NCBI RefSeq assembly: GCF_900094945.1
Contig: NZ_FMAQ01000002.1
Span: 123,231-187,230, forward strand
Source of the DNA: Gilliamella bombicola
GTDB lineage: Bacteria > Pseudomonadota > Gammaproteobacteria > Enterobacterales > Orbaceae
DNA: 64,000 bases
Direction of reading: 5' to 3'
In this document: piece by piece, positions 1-8,480 of the stretch
Layout of the letters: every line of letters begins with the position of its first letter
Numbering within the stretch: position 1 is the first letter of the stretch
Translations under genes and position numbers: made by a program
Notes under the pieces: generated by a model
Database searches by the model: none
Told to the model about the DNA's origin: nothing
Seen by the model: only the letters and a program-made list of their open reading frames with translations

Positions 1-279
1 TGTATATCATTAAAAGTACTTCCATTAACTAACCTTATCGGATTTGTCGAACTTGATGTGTTAGTTGACGGCGTGATGGTTCTACCATCTGGCAACTCAA
101 TAGCTAATAATGTGTCAGTCGTTGTTGCTTTAGTTCGCCCCCCATCAAACGTTAAATACGGCGCACTACCCTGAATCACTCTTGAGGTATAAGCCGTTAA
201 TGCCAAAGAACTTTGCGAATACGGCAATAACAACAACGTAGCAAAAACCAATAAAGACCTTGATAAGAAGGATAAAATT
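1..279 (-). pseudogene. Truncated N-terminal part of a secreted surface (adhesin-like) protein
   Basis: Reading the minus strand leftward from about 279, one open frame runs off the window edge. It encodes a hydrophobic segment (FIGFATLLLLP), a likely signal-peptidase region (SQSSLA) and then a threonine- and serine-rich stretch containing RVIQGSAPYLTFDGG and ELPDGRTITPSTN. From memory this resembles the start of invasin-like surface proteins with DUF823-type adhesion domains, but I could not search. No ATG, GTG or good Shine-Dalgarno precedes the hydrophobic segment before an in-frame TAA at 280-282, so the start appears lost or replaced at a junction near 240-280. The rest of the gene, if present, lies outside the window. 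Confidence 0.35.
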
Positions 280-674
280 TTAGACCTTGATGATAAGCTT
301 GCAAATAAACTCAGCGAGTTTGCAAAGCTTGATGATTTCGATAACTTCGGTGATAAAAATAAGAATGGAGTCTGATTTTGACTACGATGATATTGAAAAA
401 GATTTAGAACATAGGTTTGGCATGCCAGATGCCAGATGCCAGATGCCGATTATGATAGCGCATTTCGATTATCCTGTCAAGTAAATTTTTGTTTTATTTC
501 AATTTTATATAATTAACCGCCCAACTAGCGAGCATTTCCTTGCTTTGAAAGCGGTTAAATTATAACCGGTTGATTAATGATGTGCTAGTTTTTTTGTTAA
601 AATTTTGTGAAGTTTTGTTAATGATAGAGGAGTGAGCTTTTGTTGGTGTGTTTTTGGTTAAAAACGACTTCACC
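244..674. other. Gene-poor junction; unrecognised ORF fragment and 7-bp tandem repeat
   Basis: The plus strand has a short charged open stretch (244-372, rich in Lys, Asp and Leu), overlapped in another frame by a 65-codon ORF (287-484). Neither has a convincing ribosome binding site and I recognise neither. Positions 422-447 hold three and a half copies of ATGCCAG in tandem. From about 490 to 674 I see no gene, only AT-rich sequence with a loose inverted repeat (AATTAACCGC near 511 against GCGGTTAAATT near 568). In enteric relatives valS follows holC at this position; it is not here, so this is a synteny break. Confidence 0.4.
422..447. repeat. 7-bp tandem repeat (ATGCCAG)
   Basis: ATGCCAG occurs three times head to tail from 422 to 442, followed by a partial copy to 447. 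It lies inside the unrecognised ORF fragment at the left edge of the window. A 7-bp unit would shift frame with each copy gained or lost. Confidence 0.7.
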
Positions 675-1130
675 TTAGTCACATGTGACCGATATAGTTT
701 TAAGGTTAAACCCTGCCTCTTTATAACATTTATACCTTACCCGTGCTAGGGACTTTAAGTCTTCTCCAACTGGAACAAAGTCAATAATATCATGGTAAAC
801 ATTGGCAAATTCAGGAAACTGCTCTTGTAAATTAATAAGCAGCGGTCGGCGGCCGCTGCTGCGTTTTTGTGGCCAGCTGATTTCGACTGGTGATCCCCCT
901 TTCATACCTTCACCGGCTAAATTGTGTGGTACAAAGCTGTCGGTACTCAATTGCCATAGGTATTCGTCTATTCGCTCGGCTTGAGCCTGATCTTGACATG
1001 CAACTTGCACACGTAAATTAGCTTGCCATGCTTCGACAATTTTTTGACATGCTAGTTTTTCGTAATAAAGCACGCCTGATTCGTTGGCTTCGGTTTGGTT
1101 TTCGAGTAGATAGAAGATCACTTTTTTCAT
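675..1130 (-). CDS. holC: DNA polymerase III chi subunit
   Basis: HolC (chi) links the clamp-loader complex to single-stranded-DNA-binding protein through SSB's C-terminal tail during replication; partner proteins are psi (HolD) and SSB. The 151-residue product is close to the usual ~147. It starts MKKVIFYLL, has the family-typical segment with Cys and Lys near residues 28-30 (LACQKIVEAW), the DEYLW/SFVPHNL region at residues 55-70 and the ending GFNLKTI. It begins 15 nt after pepA on the same strand, the enteric pepA-holC arrangement, so the two are probably co-transcribed. The usual next gene valS is absent. Confidence 0.93.
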   Translation of the reverse strand: MKKVIFYLLENQTEANESGVLYYEKLACQKIVEAWQANLRVQVACQDQAQAERIDEYLWQLSTDSFVPHNLAGEGMKGGSPVEISWPQKRSSGRRPLLINLQEQFPEFANVYHDIIDFVPVGEDLKSLARVRYKCYKEAGFNLKTISVTCD

Positions 1131-1145
1131 AAATACTGGCTCGAT

Positions 1146-2627
1146 TTATTGGTCAAGTAGATATTGAATCAACATAGCAACAGGGCGTCCCGTTGCACCT
1201 TTTTGGGAGCCAGACTTCCACGCAGTGCCGGCAATATCTAAATGTGCCCATTGGTACTTTTCAGTAAATCGTGATAGAAAACAGGCAGCAGTAATCGTGC
1301 CACCATCACGCCCACCGGCATTAACAATGTCAGCGCATGTGGATTTGATCTGTTCTTGGAATTCATTGTCGATTGGCAAAGCCCAAGCTTTGTCGCCAGC
1401 TTTTTGCGATGCGCTAACCAATTGTGCAACTAATTTGTCGTTGTTGCCCATAACACCTGTATAGTGATGACCAAGTGCAACAATACAAGCGCCTGTTAAG
1501 GTGGCAATGTCGATGACGGTTTTTGGATTGTAGCGTTCAACATATGTTAAAGCATCGCACAATACCAAGCGTCCTTCGGCATCGGTGTTAATCACTTCAA
1601 CCGTGGTGCCTGACATAGTGGTGAGTATGTCACCTGGGCGGTAACTATTGCCATCAGGCATGTTTTCACAGCCGGCCATAACGCCCACAACATTGATCGG
1701 TAATTTAAGTTCAGCAACAGCTTGCATAACGCCATAAACCGTTGCAGCACCACACATGTCGTATTTCATTTCGTCCATGCCTGCAGCAGGTTTGATAGAT
1801 ATACCACCCGAATCAAACGTTAGCCCTTTGCCAACTAACACATAAGGCTGGGCTTTTTTGTCTTTAGCGCCTTGGTATTCAATAATGGTCATGATCGATT
1901 CATTTTGCGATCCGCGCCCAACAGCTAAGTAGGCATTCATATTTAATTTTGCCAGTTCTTTTTCACCAAGGCAGGTGACTTTGAGTGATGGATGTACTTT
2001 GCTAAGTTGTTTGCCTTGCTCAGCTAAATATTTTGCATTGCAAACGTTCGATGGCATGTTGGCAATAGTTTTAGTTGCGGTAATAGCATTAGCAATAATT
2101 TCACCCTGTAATAAGTTGTTAGTTAATTTTGTTAACATACTTTTTTCACTAACCAATAATGTCACTTTTGTTAGACTTGGTGCCGGAGTTTTAGTTGTTT
2201 TGAATTCGTCAAACTGATAGGTTATATCGCTAACAATTTGCGGTAGCTGTTTGGCAATTTGTAGGCTATTTGTGTGATTAACATTCAATAAGTCCCACGC
2301 GATGCTTTTGATTTTTTTGGCAAGCAGTTCTTTAATGACAGCCTGAATGACTTTTTGGGCTTGCATTAAGTCAAATGCTTTAGCGTTGCCGCACCCAACA
2401 AATAAGAGTTTTTGTTTTAGATTGCTGCTAGTTGCATATAATAATGTAGTTTTGCCCAATTCGTGGCTGATATCGCCTGATTTGATAAGCTGGCTCACTA
2501 GACCGTTAGTTGATTTGTCGATTTCTTTAACAAAATCTGACTGACTTTTTCCTGAATCAATTGAAATAACTAAACACTCTGATTTTTGTTTGGTTATAAT
2601 AGTGCTGTTTTTTATTTGAAATTCCAT
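1146..2627 (-). CDS. pepA: Leucyl aminopeptidase (cytosol aminopeptidase A)
   Basis: PepA is a hexameric M17 metallopeptidase that removes N-terminal residues from peptides; in E. coli it also binds DNA for Xer recombination and carAB control. The 493-residue product (E. coli 503) has an N-terminal macro-like domain to about residue 170 and a C-terminal catalytic domain. The family signature NTDAEGRL is at 347-354. Expected metal and catalytic residues are present: Lys267, Asp272, Lys279, Asp290, Asp349, Glu351 and Arg353. It is divergent from lptF across a 137-bp gap, as in enterics, and is followed closely by holC. Confidence 0.97.
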   Translation of the reverse strand: MEFQIKNSTIITKQKSECLVISIDSGKSQSDFVKEIDKSTNGLVSQLIKSGDISHELGKTTLLYATSSNLKQKLLFVGCGNAKAFDLMQAQKVIQAVIKELLAKKIKSIAWDLLNVNHTNSLQIAKQLPQIVSDITYQFDEFKTTKTPAPSLTKVTLLVSEKSMLTKLTNNLLQGEIIANAITATKTIANMPSNVCNAKYLAEQGKQLSKVHPSLKVTCLGEKELAKLNMNAYLAVGRGSQNESIMTIIEYQGAKDKKAQPYVLVGKGLTFDSGGISIKPAAGMDEMKYDMCGAATVYGVMQAVAELKLPINVVGVMAGCENMPDGNSYRPGDILTTMSGTTVEVINTDAEGRLVLCDALTYVERYNPKTVIDIATLTGACIVALGHHYTGVMGNNDKLVAQLVSASQKAGDKAWALPIDNEFQEQIKSTCADIVNAGGRDGGTITAACFLSRFTEKYQWAHLDIAGTAWKSGSQKGATGRPVAMLIQYLLDQ

Positions 2628-2764
2628 GGTGCTTCTCGTTTATGAATTGATGGGGATTGTCAATATTTTATCGGTTCAGTATTGGATAGCAACAAAAAGA
2701 TAACTAAAACTAAGCAAATCAGATTATAATAACCCGATTTTGTACCAACATATATAGGTAAATT

Positions 2765-3868
2765 GTGATAATTCGTCGATATTTAGTTAAAGAGACATTA
2801 AAAACCCAAGGGGCAATTTTATTTATTTTATTGTTGATTTTCTTTTCTCAAAAATTAATTAGAATTTTATCAAGTGCGATTGATGGTTCGATCCCGCATG
2901 AATTAATTATGCCGTTGTTGGTGTTAGGCGTGTCAAATATGGCCGATCTTATTTTACCTTTGAGCCTGTTTCTTGGCGTTTTGGTAACTTTTGGACGGCT
3001 TTATTCTGACAGCGAAATGGTAGCGATGCATGCTTGTGGGGTTAAGAAGAATTTGACTTATCAAGTAGTACTTTTTCTGTGTATTTTGACCTGCATATTA
3101 ACAGCACTCAATTCGCTTTGGTTTGGTCCTTGGTCTAATGCTAAGCAAGATCAGCTTCTTGCTAATGCTAAAATAAACCCTAGTTTAGCAGGATTGTTAG
3201 CCGGGCAATTTCAACAAACACCTGATGGTAATTCGGTGATTTATATTGGTAATGTGGATAATAATAATTTAGAAAATGTGTTTATTGCTCAAATCAATCC
3301 AAAAACCAATCAACGCCCTTCCATTATTATTGCTAATAAGGGAAAGACTGCACATGATGATGAAGGTAATCAAATCATCACTCTTGAAAATGCCAATCGT
3401 TATGAAGGCACAGCGCAATTAAAGGATTTTCGAATTTCAAACTTTCATAATTATTTAGGCATTATTAAACCCAAGGTGTTATCAACCAACGAGGATACAG
3501 ATAAAACTGATGTTCAACAATTGGGATTATTTGAGCTAGCAAGCACCAATACACCAAAAGCTACGGCTGAATTTTATTGGCGAATAACTTTGATTATTTC
3601 AGTGCCATTAATGGCATTTTTAGTGATTCCACTGAGCGTGTCTAACCCTCGCCAAGGGCGACTTGCGCAAGTTTTACCTGCTTTACTGCTGTATTTAGTC
3701 TACTTTTTGTCGGCCAGTTCTATTAAGGCCAATGCAGGTAAAAGCCGTTTAGATCCCGAATTATGGTTTTATATTTTGAATTTAGGATATTTTGTGTTAG
3801 CGCTTATTTTGAATTGTTGGGATAACCTATTTATGCGTAAACTTCGCTTAAAATATACGGCATCTTAA
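2765..3868 (+). CDS. lptF: LPS export ABC transporter permease LptF
   Basis: LptF is one of two inner-membrane permeases of the LptB2FGC complex that extracts lipopolysaccharide from the inner membrane and pushes it along the periplasmic bridge. The 367-residue product has the family opening (IIRRYLVKETLKTQ), three N-terminal membrane segments (about 12-115), a periplasmic beta-jellyroll-like domain (about 130-250) and three C-terminal membrane segments. The start is GTG at 2765; no earlier in-frame ATG fits the family N-terminus. lptG follows after 10 nt, so the two form an operon, transcribed divergently from pepA. Confidence 0.95.
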   Translation: MIIRRYLVKETLKTQGAILFILLLIFFSQKLIRILSSAIDGSIPHELIMPLLVLGVSNMADLILPLSLFLGVLVTFGRLYSDSEMVAMHACGVKKNLTYQVVLFLCILTCILTALNSLWFGPWSNAKQDQLLANAKINPSLAGLLAGQFQQTPDGNSVIYIGNVDNNNLENVFIAQINPKTNQRPSIIIANKGKTAHDDEGNQIITLENANRYEGTAQLKDFRISNFHNYLGIIKPKVLSTNEDTDKTDVQQLGLFELASTNTPKATAEFYWRITLIISVPLMAFLVIPLSVSNPRQGRLAQVLPALLLYLVYFLSASSIKANAGKSRLDPELWFYILNLGYFVLALILNCWDNLFMRKLRLKYTAS

Positions 3869-3878
3869 GGAGAAAAGC

Positions 3879-4943
3879 GTGTTTTCGATTCTAGATCGTT
3901 ATATCGGTAAAACTATTTTAAGCACCATTGGTGTTAGCCTTTTTTTACTTATTAGTTTGTCGGGTATTATTCGTTTTATTGATCAACTGCGAAAAATTAA
4001 AGTTGATTATGATGCGTTTTCTGTAGGTATTTATACCCTATTAATGGTGCCAAAAGATTTGGAAGTGTTCTTTCCTATGGCAGCACTGTTAGGTGCTTTA
4101 ATTGGTTTGGGCTTGCTGGCGTCACGCAGTGAGCTAATTGTAATGGAAACTTCGGGCTTTAGCCGTTTTAAAATTGCGTTTGCAGTGATGAAAACAGCCT
4201 TACCATTAGTGTTAATTACCATGGCGATTGGTGAATGGGTTGCGCCAGTTAGCGAACAAACTGCACGTAATATGCGTTCTGAAAAACTGTATGGAAATTC
4301 GTTGATGGCTGAACAAGGCAGTCTTTGGGCTAAAGATGGTAATGATTATGTGTATATTGGGCATGTAAATAACGATAATTCGATTTCAAATATTTCTATC
4401 TATTCGGTCGATGAAAATAAGCTACTATCCATTACCCACGCCGCCTATGGTGTTTATGAAAACGATAGTTGGACTTTGTCGCAAGTAGAAAAAAGTGAGC
4501 TAACAGATCCAAATAAAGTAGTAGGCGTTAATATGGTATCCACGCCTTGGAAGACGAATATTACTCCCGATAAGCTCAGTATTGTCGCCTTTGATCCTGA
4601 ATCATTGTCGGCTTCGGGGCTTTATCAATATTCGCAATACCTTAAAAGCTCAGGGCAAGATACTAAGTATTACGATTTGCTATTTTGGAAAAAGATTATC
4701 AAGCCAGTTTCGGTGGCGGTGATGATGTTGTTAGCTTTGTCGTTTATTTTTGGTCCGTTACGTAGCGTATCGATGGGGATTCGTGTGCTGATTGGCATTA
4801 GCTTTGGTTTCTTGTTTTACATTGCCGATAATTTGTTTGCTCAAGTCAGTATTGTGATGGGCATTTATCCTGTTATTGGATCACTTATCACTAGTTTTGC
4901 GTTTTTATTAATCAGTTATATTTTATTTAAACGAAAGAATTAA
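3879..4943 (+). CDS. lptG: LPS export ABC transporter permease LptG
   Basis: LptG pairs with LptF in the LPS-extracting transporter; the ATPase LptB is not in this window. The 354-residue product has the family start (MFSILDRYIGKTIL), membrane segments near residues 13-35, 60-85 and 100-120, a periplasmic domain (about 130-265) and three C-terminal membrane segments ending in a short basic tail (LFKRKN). A Shine-Dalgarno AAGGAGA lies just before the ATG. The operon ends with a strong hairpin starting 14 nt past the stop codon. Confidence 0.96.
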   Translation: MFSILDRYIGKTILSTIGVSLFLLISLSGIIRFIDQLRKIKVDYDAFSVGIYTLLMVPKDLEVFFPMAALLGALIGLGLLASRSELIVMETSGFSRFKIAFAVMKTALPLVLITMAIGEWVAPVSEQTARNMRSEKLYGNSLMAEQGSLWAKDGNDYVYIGHVNNDNSISNISIYSVDENKLLSITHAAYGVYENDSWTLSQVEKSELTDPNKVVGVNMVSTPWKTNITPDKLSIVAFDPESLSASGLYQYSQYLKSSGQDTKYYDLLFWKKIIKPVSVAVMMLLALSFIFGPLRSVSMGIRVLIGISFGFLFYIADNLFAQVSIVMGIYPVIGSLITSFAFLLISYILFKRKN

Positions 4944-4953
4944 TCTAACTATG

Positions 4954-5000
4954 TAAAAATCCTATCATCTTTTGCTGAGATGATAGGATTCTTTATTTTA
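4954..5000. terminator. Hairpin terminator after lptFG
   Basis: A perfect 13-bp stem (4958-4970 against 4978-4990, AATCCTATCATCT and its complement) with a 7-nt loop is followed by CTTTATTTTAT on the plus strand. On the minus strand it is followed by TTTTTACAT. It lies between convergent lptG and msrB and could serve both. Confidence 0.85.
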
Positions 5001-5024
5001 TGAGATTGTTTTGTCGCCTTTTAT

Positions 5025-5468
5025 TTATGATTTATCAAACAGCTTTAAATATTGTCCATAACCTTCTTCTTCAAGCTCATCTTTTGGAATGAACCGTAAC
5101 GAAGCCGAGTTGATGCAATAGCGCAGTCCACCTAAATCTTTTGGTCCATCATTAAAAACATGACCAAGATGAGAATCAGCACTAACCGATCGAACTTCAG
5201 TTCGGCGCATACCAAAGCTGGTGTCTTTTTTTTCAACAATGTTGCTCTTCTCTATCGGTTTAGAAAAACTCGGCCAACCACACCCCGAATCAAATTTATC
5301 TAACGAGCTGAATAGCGGTTCGCCCGATACGATATCAACATAAATCCCTTCCCGATAATTGGCGTTAAATTCGTTGTCAAAAGGAGGTTCAGTGCCATTA
5401 CGTTGCGTAATATGGTATTGCATGGGGGTTAATTTTGAGAGTGCTTTTTGCTTCATTGTATTTTCCAT
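5025..5468 (-). CDS. msrB: Peptide methionine (R)-S-oxide reductase, zinc-less form
   Basis: MsrB reduces the R epimer of methionine sulfoxide in proteins, using thioredoxin. The 147-residue product has the family motifs [14 protein letters not shown] (Cys63), [10 protein letters not shown] and [11 protein letters not shown], where Cys118 is the catalytic cysteine. The two CxxC zinc-binding pairs of the E. coli enzyme are replaced ([11 protein letters not shown] where Cys-x-x-Cys is expected, and [11 protein letters not shown] instead of the CGNC form), so this copy should not bind structural zinc; zinc-less MsrB enzymes are known. Two ATGs (residues 1 and 5) are possible starts. It is the last gene of an msrA / cytochrome b561 / msrB run. 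Confidence 0.95.
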   Translation of the reverse strand: MENTMKQKALSKLTPMQYHITQRNGTEPPFDNEFNANYREGIYVDIVSGEPLFSSLDKFDSGCGWPSFSKPIEKSNIVEKKDTSFGMRRTEVRSVSADSHLGHVFNDGPKDLGGLRYCINSASLRFIPKDELEEEGYGQYLKLFDKS

Positions 5469-5511
5469 AAACCACCTTCATTATTTTATGTTATTTTTTA
5501 ATTTATTTAGA

Positions 5512-6039
5512 TTAATTACGGCTTAACATTGACTGTAATACTTTATCCTTAATCCAAAAATAATGAAACAAAGCCCCAGCTATATGTACGATAAGTAAAA
5601 CAGCAAGAAAATATGCACTCACAGTGTGGGTTTGGTGAAATGCCTGATAAGCCTCATTGGGCATATCAATAGCAGGAATAGAGATAATGCCAAAGACATT
5701 GAGTGATCGACTACTCATTAAATAACCTGAAAGCGGCACAATCATTAATAAAAGATAGATAACTCCTTGTATTGATTTTGACAAAATTCGCTGTAGTTTA
5801 TGATGTTTTGGCAACACATCAGGTACCCCTTGCCGCTTAATCACTACCAAACGCCAAAATGTGATGCCCAAAATCAGCACACCAAAGGATTTATGTAATA
5901 AATAAACATTGACCATCCCCCCTAAATAAGGTGACAACGTCACCTTAAACGTAACTAGCAAAAAAACAAATACAATTAATACCAATGTTAACCAATGAAT
6001 CCATTTTTGTTTACTGCTATATTGTGGATAGTTTTGCAT
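5512..6039 (-). CDS. Cytochrome b561 family membrane protein
   Basis: The product is a 175-residue di-haem b-type cytochrome of the CybB/YodB type, which moves electrons from quinol in the inner membrane. Four membrane segments are visible (about 15-33, 45-62, 90-110 and 145-165), with histidines in family positions: His15 (KWIHWL), the LLHKSFG motif near residue 49, a TH pair near 137 and HIAG near 152. It starts 15 nt after msrA and ends 43 nt before msrB on the same strand, so the three are probably one operon. The physiological partner is unknown. Confidence 0.88.
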   Translation of the reverse strand: MQNYPQYSSKQKWIHWLTLVLIVFVFLLVTFKVTLSPYLGGMVNVYLLHKSFGVLILGITFWRLVVIKRQGVPDVLPKHHKLQRILSKSIQGVIYLLLMIVPLSGYLMSSRSLNVFGIISIPAIDMPNEAYQAFHQTHTVSAYFLAVLLIVHIAGALFHYFWIKDKVLQSMLSRN

Positions 6040-6054
6040 GATGGAGTCATCCTA

Positions 6055-6588
6055 TTATTTATTATTTGTCCAATGCTCAGACAAAAAATGGGCTCGCCCT
6101 GATAATTGGTAATATCGATTATAATGTTGTGGCTGTTTAATGTAATAATTTTGATGGTCATCTTCAGCTAAATAAAAAGCAGTTGCAGGTTCAATGGCTA
6201 CCTTAATTGGTTTATCAAAACATCCACTTTCTTGTAAAGCTTGTTTCGATGCCAATGCCAATTGGTGCTGAAATTCGTTATGATAAAAAATAACTGGACG
6301 ATAAGAATTACCCCTATCAGCAAATTGACCTTGCGAGTCGGTCGGATCAATTTGACGCCAAAAGATATCCAGAAGCTTTTTATAAGTGATTATTTTAGGA
6401 TCAAACGTGATTTGTACCGCTTCGGTATGGCCAGTATGACCAGCACAAACTTGCTGATAGGTTGGATTGACGACATTTCCTCCCGTATACCCCGACACCA
6501 CATCAATAACCCCGTCATACTGATCAAACGGTTTAACCATACACCAAAAACAACCACCGGCAAACGTTGCTTGTTCATATTGTTGCAT
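6055..6588 (-). CDS. msrA: Peptide methionine (S)-S-oxide reductase
   Basis: MsrA reduces the S epimer of methionine sulfoxide in proteins and free methionine. The 177-residue product carries the catalytic motif GGCFWC (Cys13 with Cys16), [17 protein letters not shown], the [19 protein letters not shown] block and a tail that ends without the usual pair of resolving cysteines of the long E. coli enzyme. A Shine-Dalgarno (GGAGGTT on the minus strand) sits just upstream of the ATG. It heads the msrA / b561 / msrB run. Extra cysteines near residues 68 and 122 could resolve the disulfide, which is a guess. Confidence 0.95.
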   Translation of the reverse strand: MQQYEQATFAGGCFWCMVKPFDQYDGVIDVVSGYTGGNVVNPTYQQVCAGHTGHTEAVQITFDPKIITYKKLLDIFWRQIDPTDSQGQFADRGNSYRPVIFYHNEFQHQLALASKQALQESGCFDKPIKVAIEPATAFYLAEDDHQNYYIKQPQHYNRYYQLSGRAHFLSEHWTNNK

Positions 6589-6765
6589 AATAACCTCCTG
6601 AATTTATGGTGTTTTATAATGTTCAACAATATATCTATGTATTGCTTAACACCGGCTTTATCATTCACATTAAAATGATCGGCCATTAGCTAGCATATTA
6701 CTTGAAAAAGTATAAAAAAACACCATTTCTTTCATTAGCTATTTCAGTTATAGGGGGAGTTGTTT

Positions 6766-7038
6766 ATGGCAAGTGGATGGGCATCTGACGATGCGGTTAA
6801 TCAACAAATTGAAGGCACCATTGCTGATGCTATTGCAATCGCAAGACGACAACTTAATCACGGTACCACTAGCGCTGATTTTTGTATTGAGTGTGGAGAA
6901 CCTATTGCCGAAGCCAGAAAAGCAGCATTACCCGGAGTGCAATATTGTCTGTCGTGCCAACAAGAAATCGATAAGCAATTAACCAAAGCATCAAGCCTAT
7001 ATAATCGCCGTGGCAGTAAAGATAGCCAACTGCGTTAA
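6766..7038 (+). CDS. ybiI: DksA/TraR-type C4 zinc-finger protein YbiI
   Basis: This is a 90-residue zinc-finger protein of the DksA/TraR family, closely resembling E. coli YbiI (88 aa): it opens MASGWASDDAVNQQI and ends YNRRGSKDSQLR. The four zinc ligands are in FCIECGEP and YCLSCQQE. The DksA coiled coil is short, so an RNA-polymerase secondary-channel role is possible but unproven. I chose ATG at 6766, six nucleotides after a strong GGGGGAG, rather than the TTG two codons earlier. It stands alone, divergent from msrA. Confidence 0.92.
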   Translation: MASGWASDDAVNQQIEGTIADAIAIARRQLNHGTTSADFCIECGEPIAEARKAALPGVQYCLSCQQEIDKQLTKASSLYNRRGSKDSQLR

Positions 7039-7070
7039 TTAGTCAGTGGATATAAAGTAATTGAGTTGAA

Positions 7071-7096
7071 AATGGGTGGACCTCAATCCACCCTAA
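7071..7096. terminator. Hairpin between ybiI and the DUF421 gene
   Basis: GGGTGGA (7074-7080) pairs with TCCACCC (7087-7093) around a 6-nt loop. The uridine-rich tract (TTTTC) follows on the minus strand, so it best terminates the DUF421 gene, with ybiI also ending into it. Confidence 0.6.
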
Positions 7097-7102
7097 AAAT
7101 AA

Positions 7103-7753
7103 TTATTTGTTACCTTCACGAACCGCATCATAAGGATAAATAATCAACTTATTATCAAACCATTCAGCGCAAAAAATATCTTCTATTTTTTCGTAACCTT
7201 GTTTGGTGATCTCACGTTTAACCCAATCTTCATCTTTGTTAAGCTGTTTAAGATTATCCTGACTAATTGCACCATTTTCAATAATGAGCACAGCAATATC
7301 TTTATCACCTTTTTTGATAAGGGTTAAAGAACCATTAAGTTCATACCAAACTTCTTTTAAGTCACCAAATGAAGGAATGCCTTGAATGTTAACTAATGTT
7401 TCAAAATCCCTTACTGGTAAGTTTGCTTTAATAAAATTATCCGTTATTAAATGGCCATTTTTAACTAATTGAATTGGTTTACCATCAATTGTGTCACGTA
7501 AACGTGAGTTTTTAGATTTGATAAATCGAATTAAAACAAGCAAACCCGCCCAAATTGCAACTAATCCAGACGCTTCCCAAGGTGACACTGTTGGGCTAAG
7601 CAACGCGCCCCCAACTAGCGCACCAATGACCATACTACCAACCTGATCGAGCTGCGACATTGGCGCAATTTGACTCTTTCCTGATAATTTGACATAAATA
7701 AGTAAAATAAATATAGCTAATAAAAATTTTGGTGCCATTTCTAATAAATACAT
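7103..7753 (-). CDS. DUF421 family membrane protein (YcaP/YetF-like)
   Basis: The 216-residue product has three hydrophobic segments at the N-terminus (about 6-24, 38-58 and 62-80, the middle one with the family-typical GALVGGALLSP) and a soluble C-terminal domain (about 85-210) with the DGKPIQLVKNG and FCAEWFDNKL features of the DUF421 (YetF/YcaP) family. Function is not established in gammaproteobacteria; the soluble domain is thought to face the cytoplasm. A GGAGG-like sequence precedes the start (GGAAGGAC on the minus strand). It is monocistronic. Confidence 0.88.
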   Translation of the reverse strand: MYLLEMAPKFLLAIFILLIYVKLSGKSQIAPMSQLDQVGSMVIGALVGGALLSPTVSPWEASGLVAIWAGLLVLIRFIKSKNSRLRDTIDGKPIQLVKNGHLITDNFIKANLPVRDFETLVNIQGIPSFGDLKEVWYELNGSLTLIKKGDKDIAVLIIENGAISQDNLKQLNKDEDWVKREITKQGYEKIEDIFCAEWFDNKLIIYPYDAVREGNK

Positions 7754-8139
7754 GTCCTTCCTCCAAGCTAAACATTATATGTTGAACTACAATTCCAAAT
7801 GCAAAATCAATAGAAACTTCTGTATCGAAACGGATAACAATTTATATAAAACTGGTATAGCTTTTATTTAATTGATAATCAATATGTATCTGTTTTATGA
7901 CTAAAATTGGGTATGATTATTAATATAACTTATTGATTGTATTTTACTCTAAAATTTAAACAAGTTATAAGATTATTGCTTTGATTGCGATAATTAATTT
8001 CTATTATGCAATGCGATTCTACATAATGAGATATTAAGCGATTGTAATAGCTAAAATACGATTAATTATTACTTAAAAAATCGCTCGCATTATGCGTGCA
8101 AATTATCGAAAACACTTTAATCCCCCACATTTTTAGCTA
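7754..8139. other. AT-rich spacer upstream of an IS relic; no gene seen
   Basis: No open frame with a plausible ribosome binding site is present on either strand. The sequence is strongly AT-rich with scattered short near-repeats around GCGATT and ATGCAAT (7985-8100). It contains the promoter region of the DUF421 gene near its left end and abuts the IS3-type inverted repeat at about 8140. Confidence 0.6.
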
Positions 8140-8204
8140 TTCCCTAAAATAGCACAGTAAAAAAAGAAAAAATTCTCTATGATAAAAGTAAAGGGGATTT
8201 AATT

Positions 8205-8480
8205 ATGAAAAAAATGACTGAACATCAGATTGCATCTATTTTAAAAGAAGCTGAAGCCAGTATTCCTGTCAAGGAGCTCTGCCGTAAATAGGGCATGAGG
8301 AATTCAACTTTCTATAAATGGCGGGAAAAATACGGCGGAATGGAAACTTCGGACATCAAACGCTTAAAGGAGTTGGAGGCCGAAAACCGCAAGCTTAAGC
8401 AGATGTTTGCCGAACTGAGCTTAAAATCCCAGCTTCAGGAAGAAATTATAAAAAGCTTTAGTGCCCACAAAGGCACGTAA
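8205..8480 (+). pseudogene. IS3-family OrfA (helix-turn-helix subunit), nonsense mutant
   Basis: From ATG 8205 the frame encodes MKKMTEHQIASILKEAEA and KELCRK, then stops at TAG 8289-8291 where a tyrosine codon is usual, and continues as GMRNSTFYKWREKYGG with a leucine-zipper-like tail to TAA at 8480. This is the HTH_Tnp_1 arrangement of IS3 OrfA proteins: helix-turn-helix followed by a coiled coil. The internal stop should abolish full-length OrfA unless translation restarts at 8295. Confidence 0.85.

Noticed and set aside
802-984. Plus-strand ORF inside holC
   Set aside because: It is an opposite-strand shadow of a well-supported conserved gene.
1225-1464. ORFs opposite pepA
   Set aside because: They lie within conserved catalytic-domain codons of pepA and show no independent evidence.
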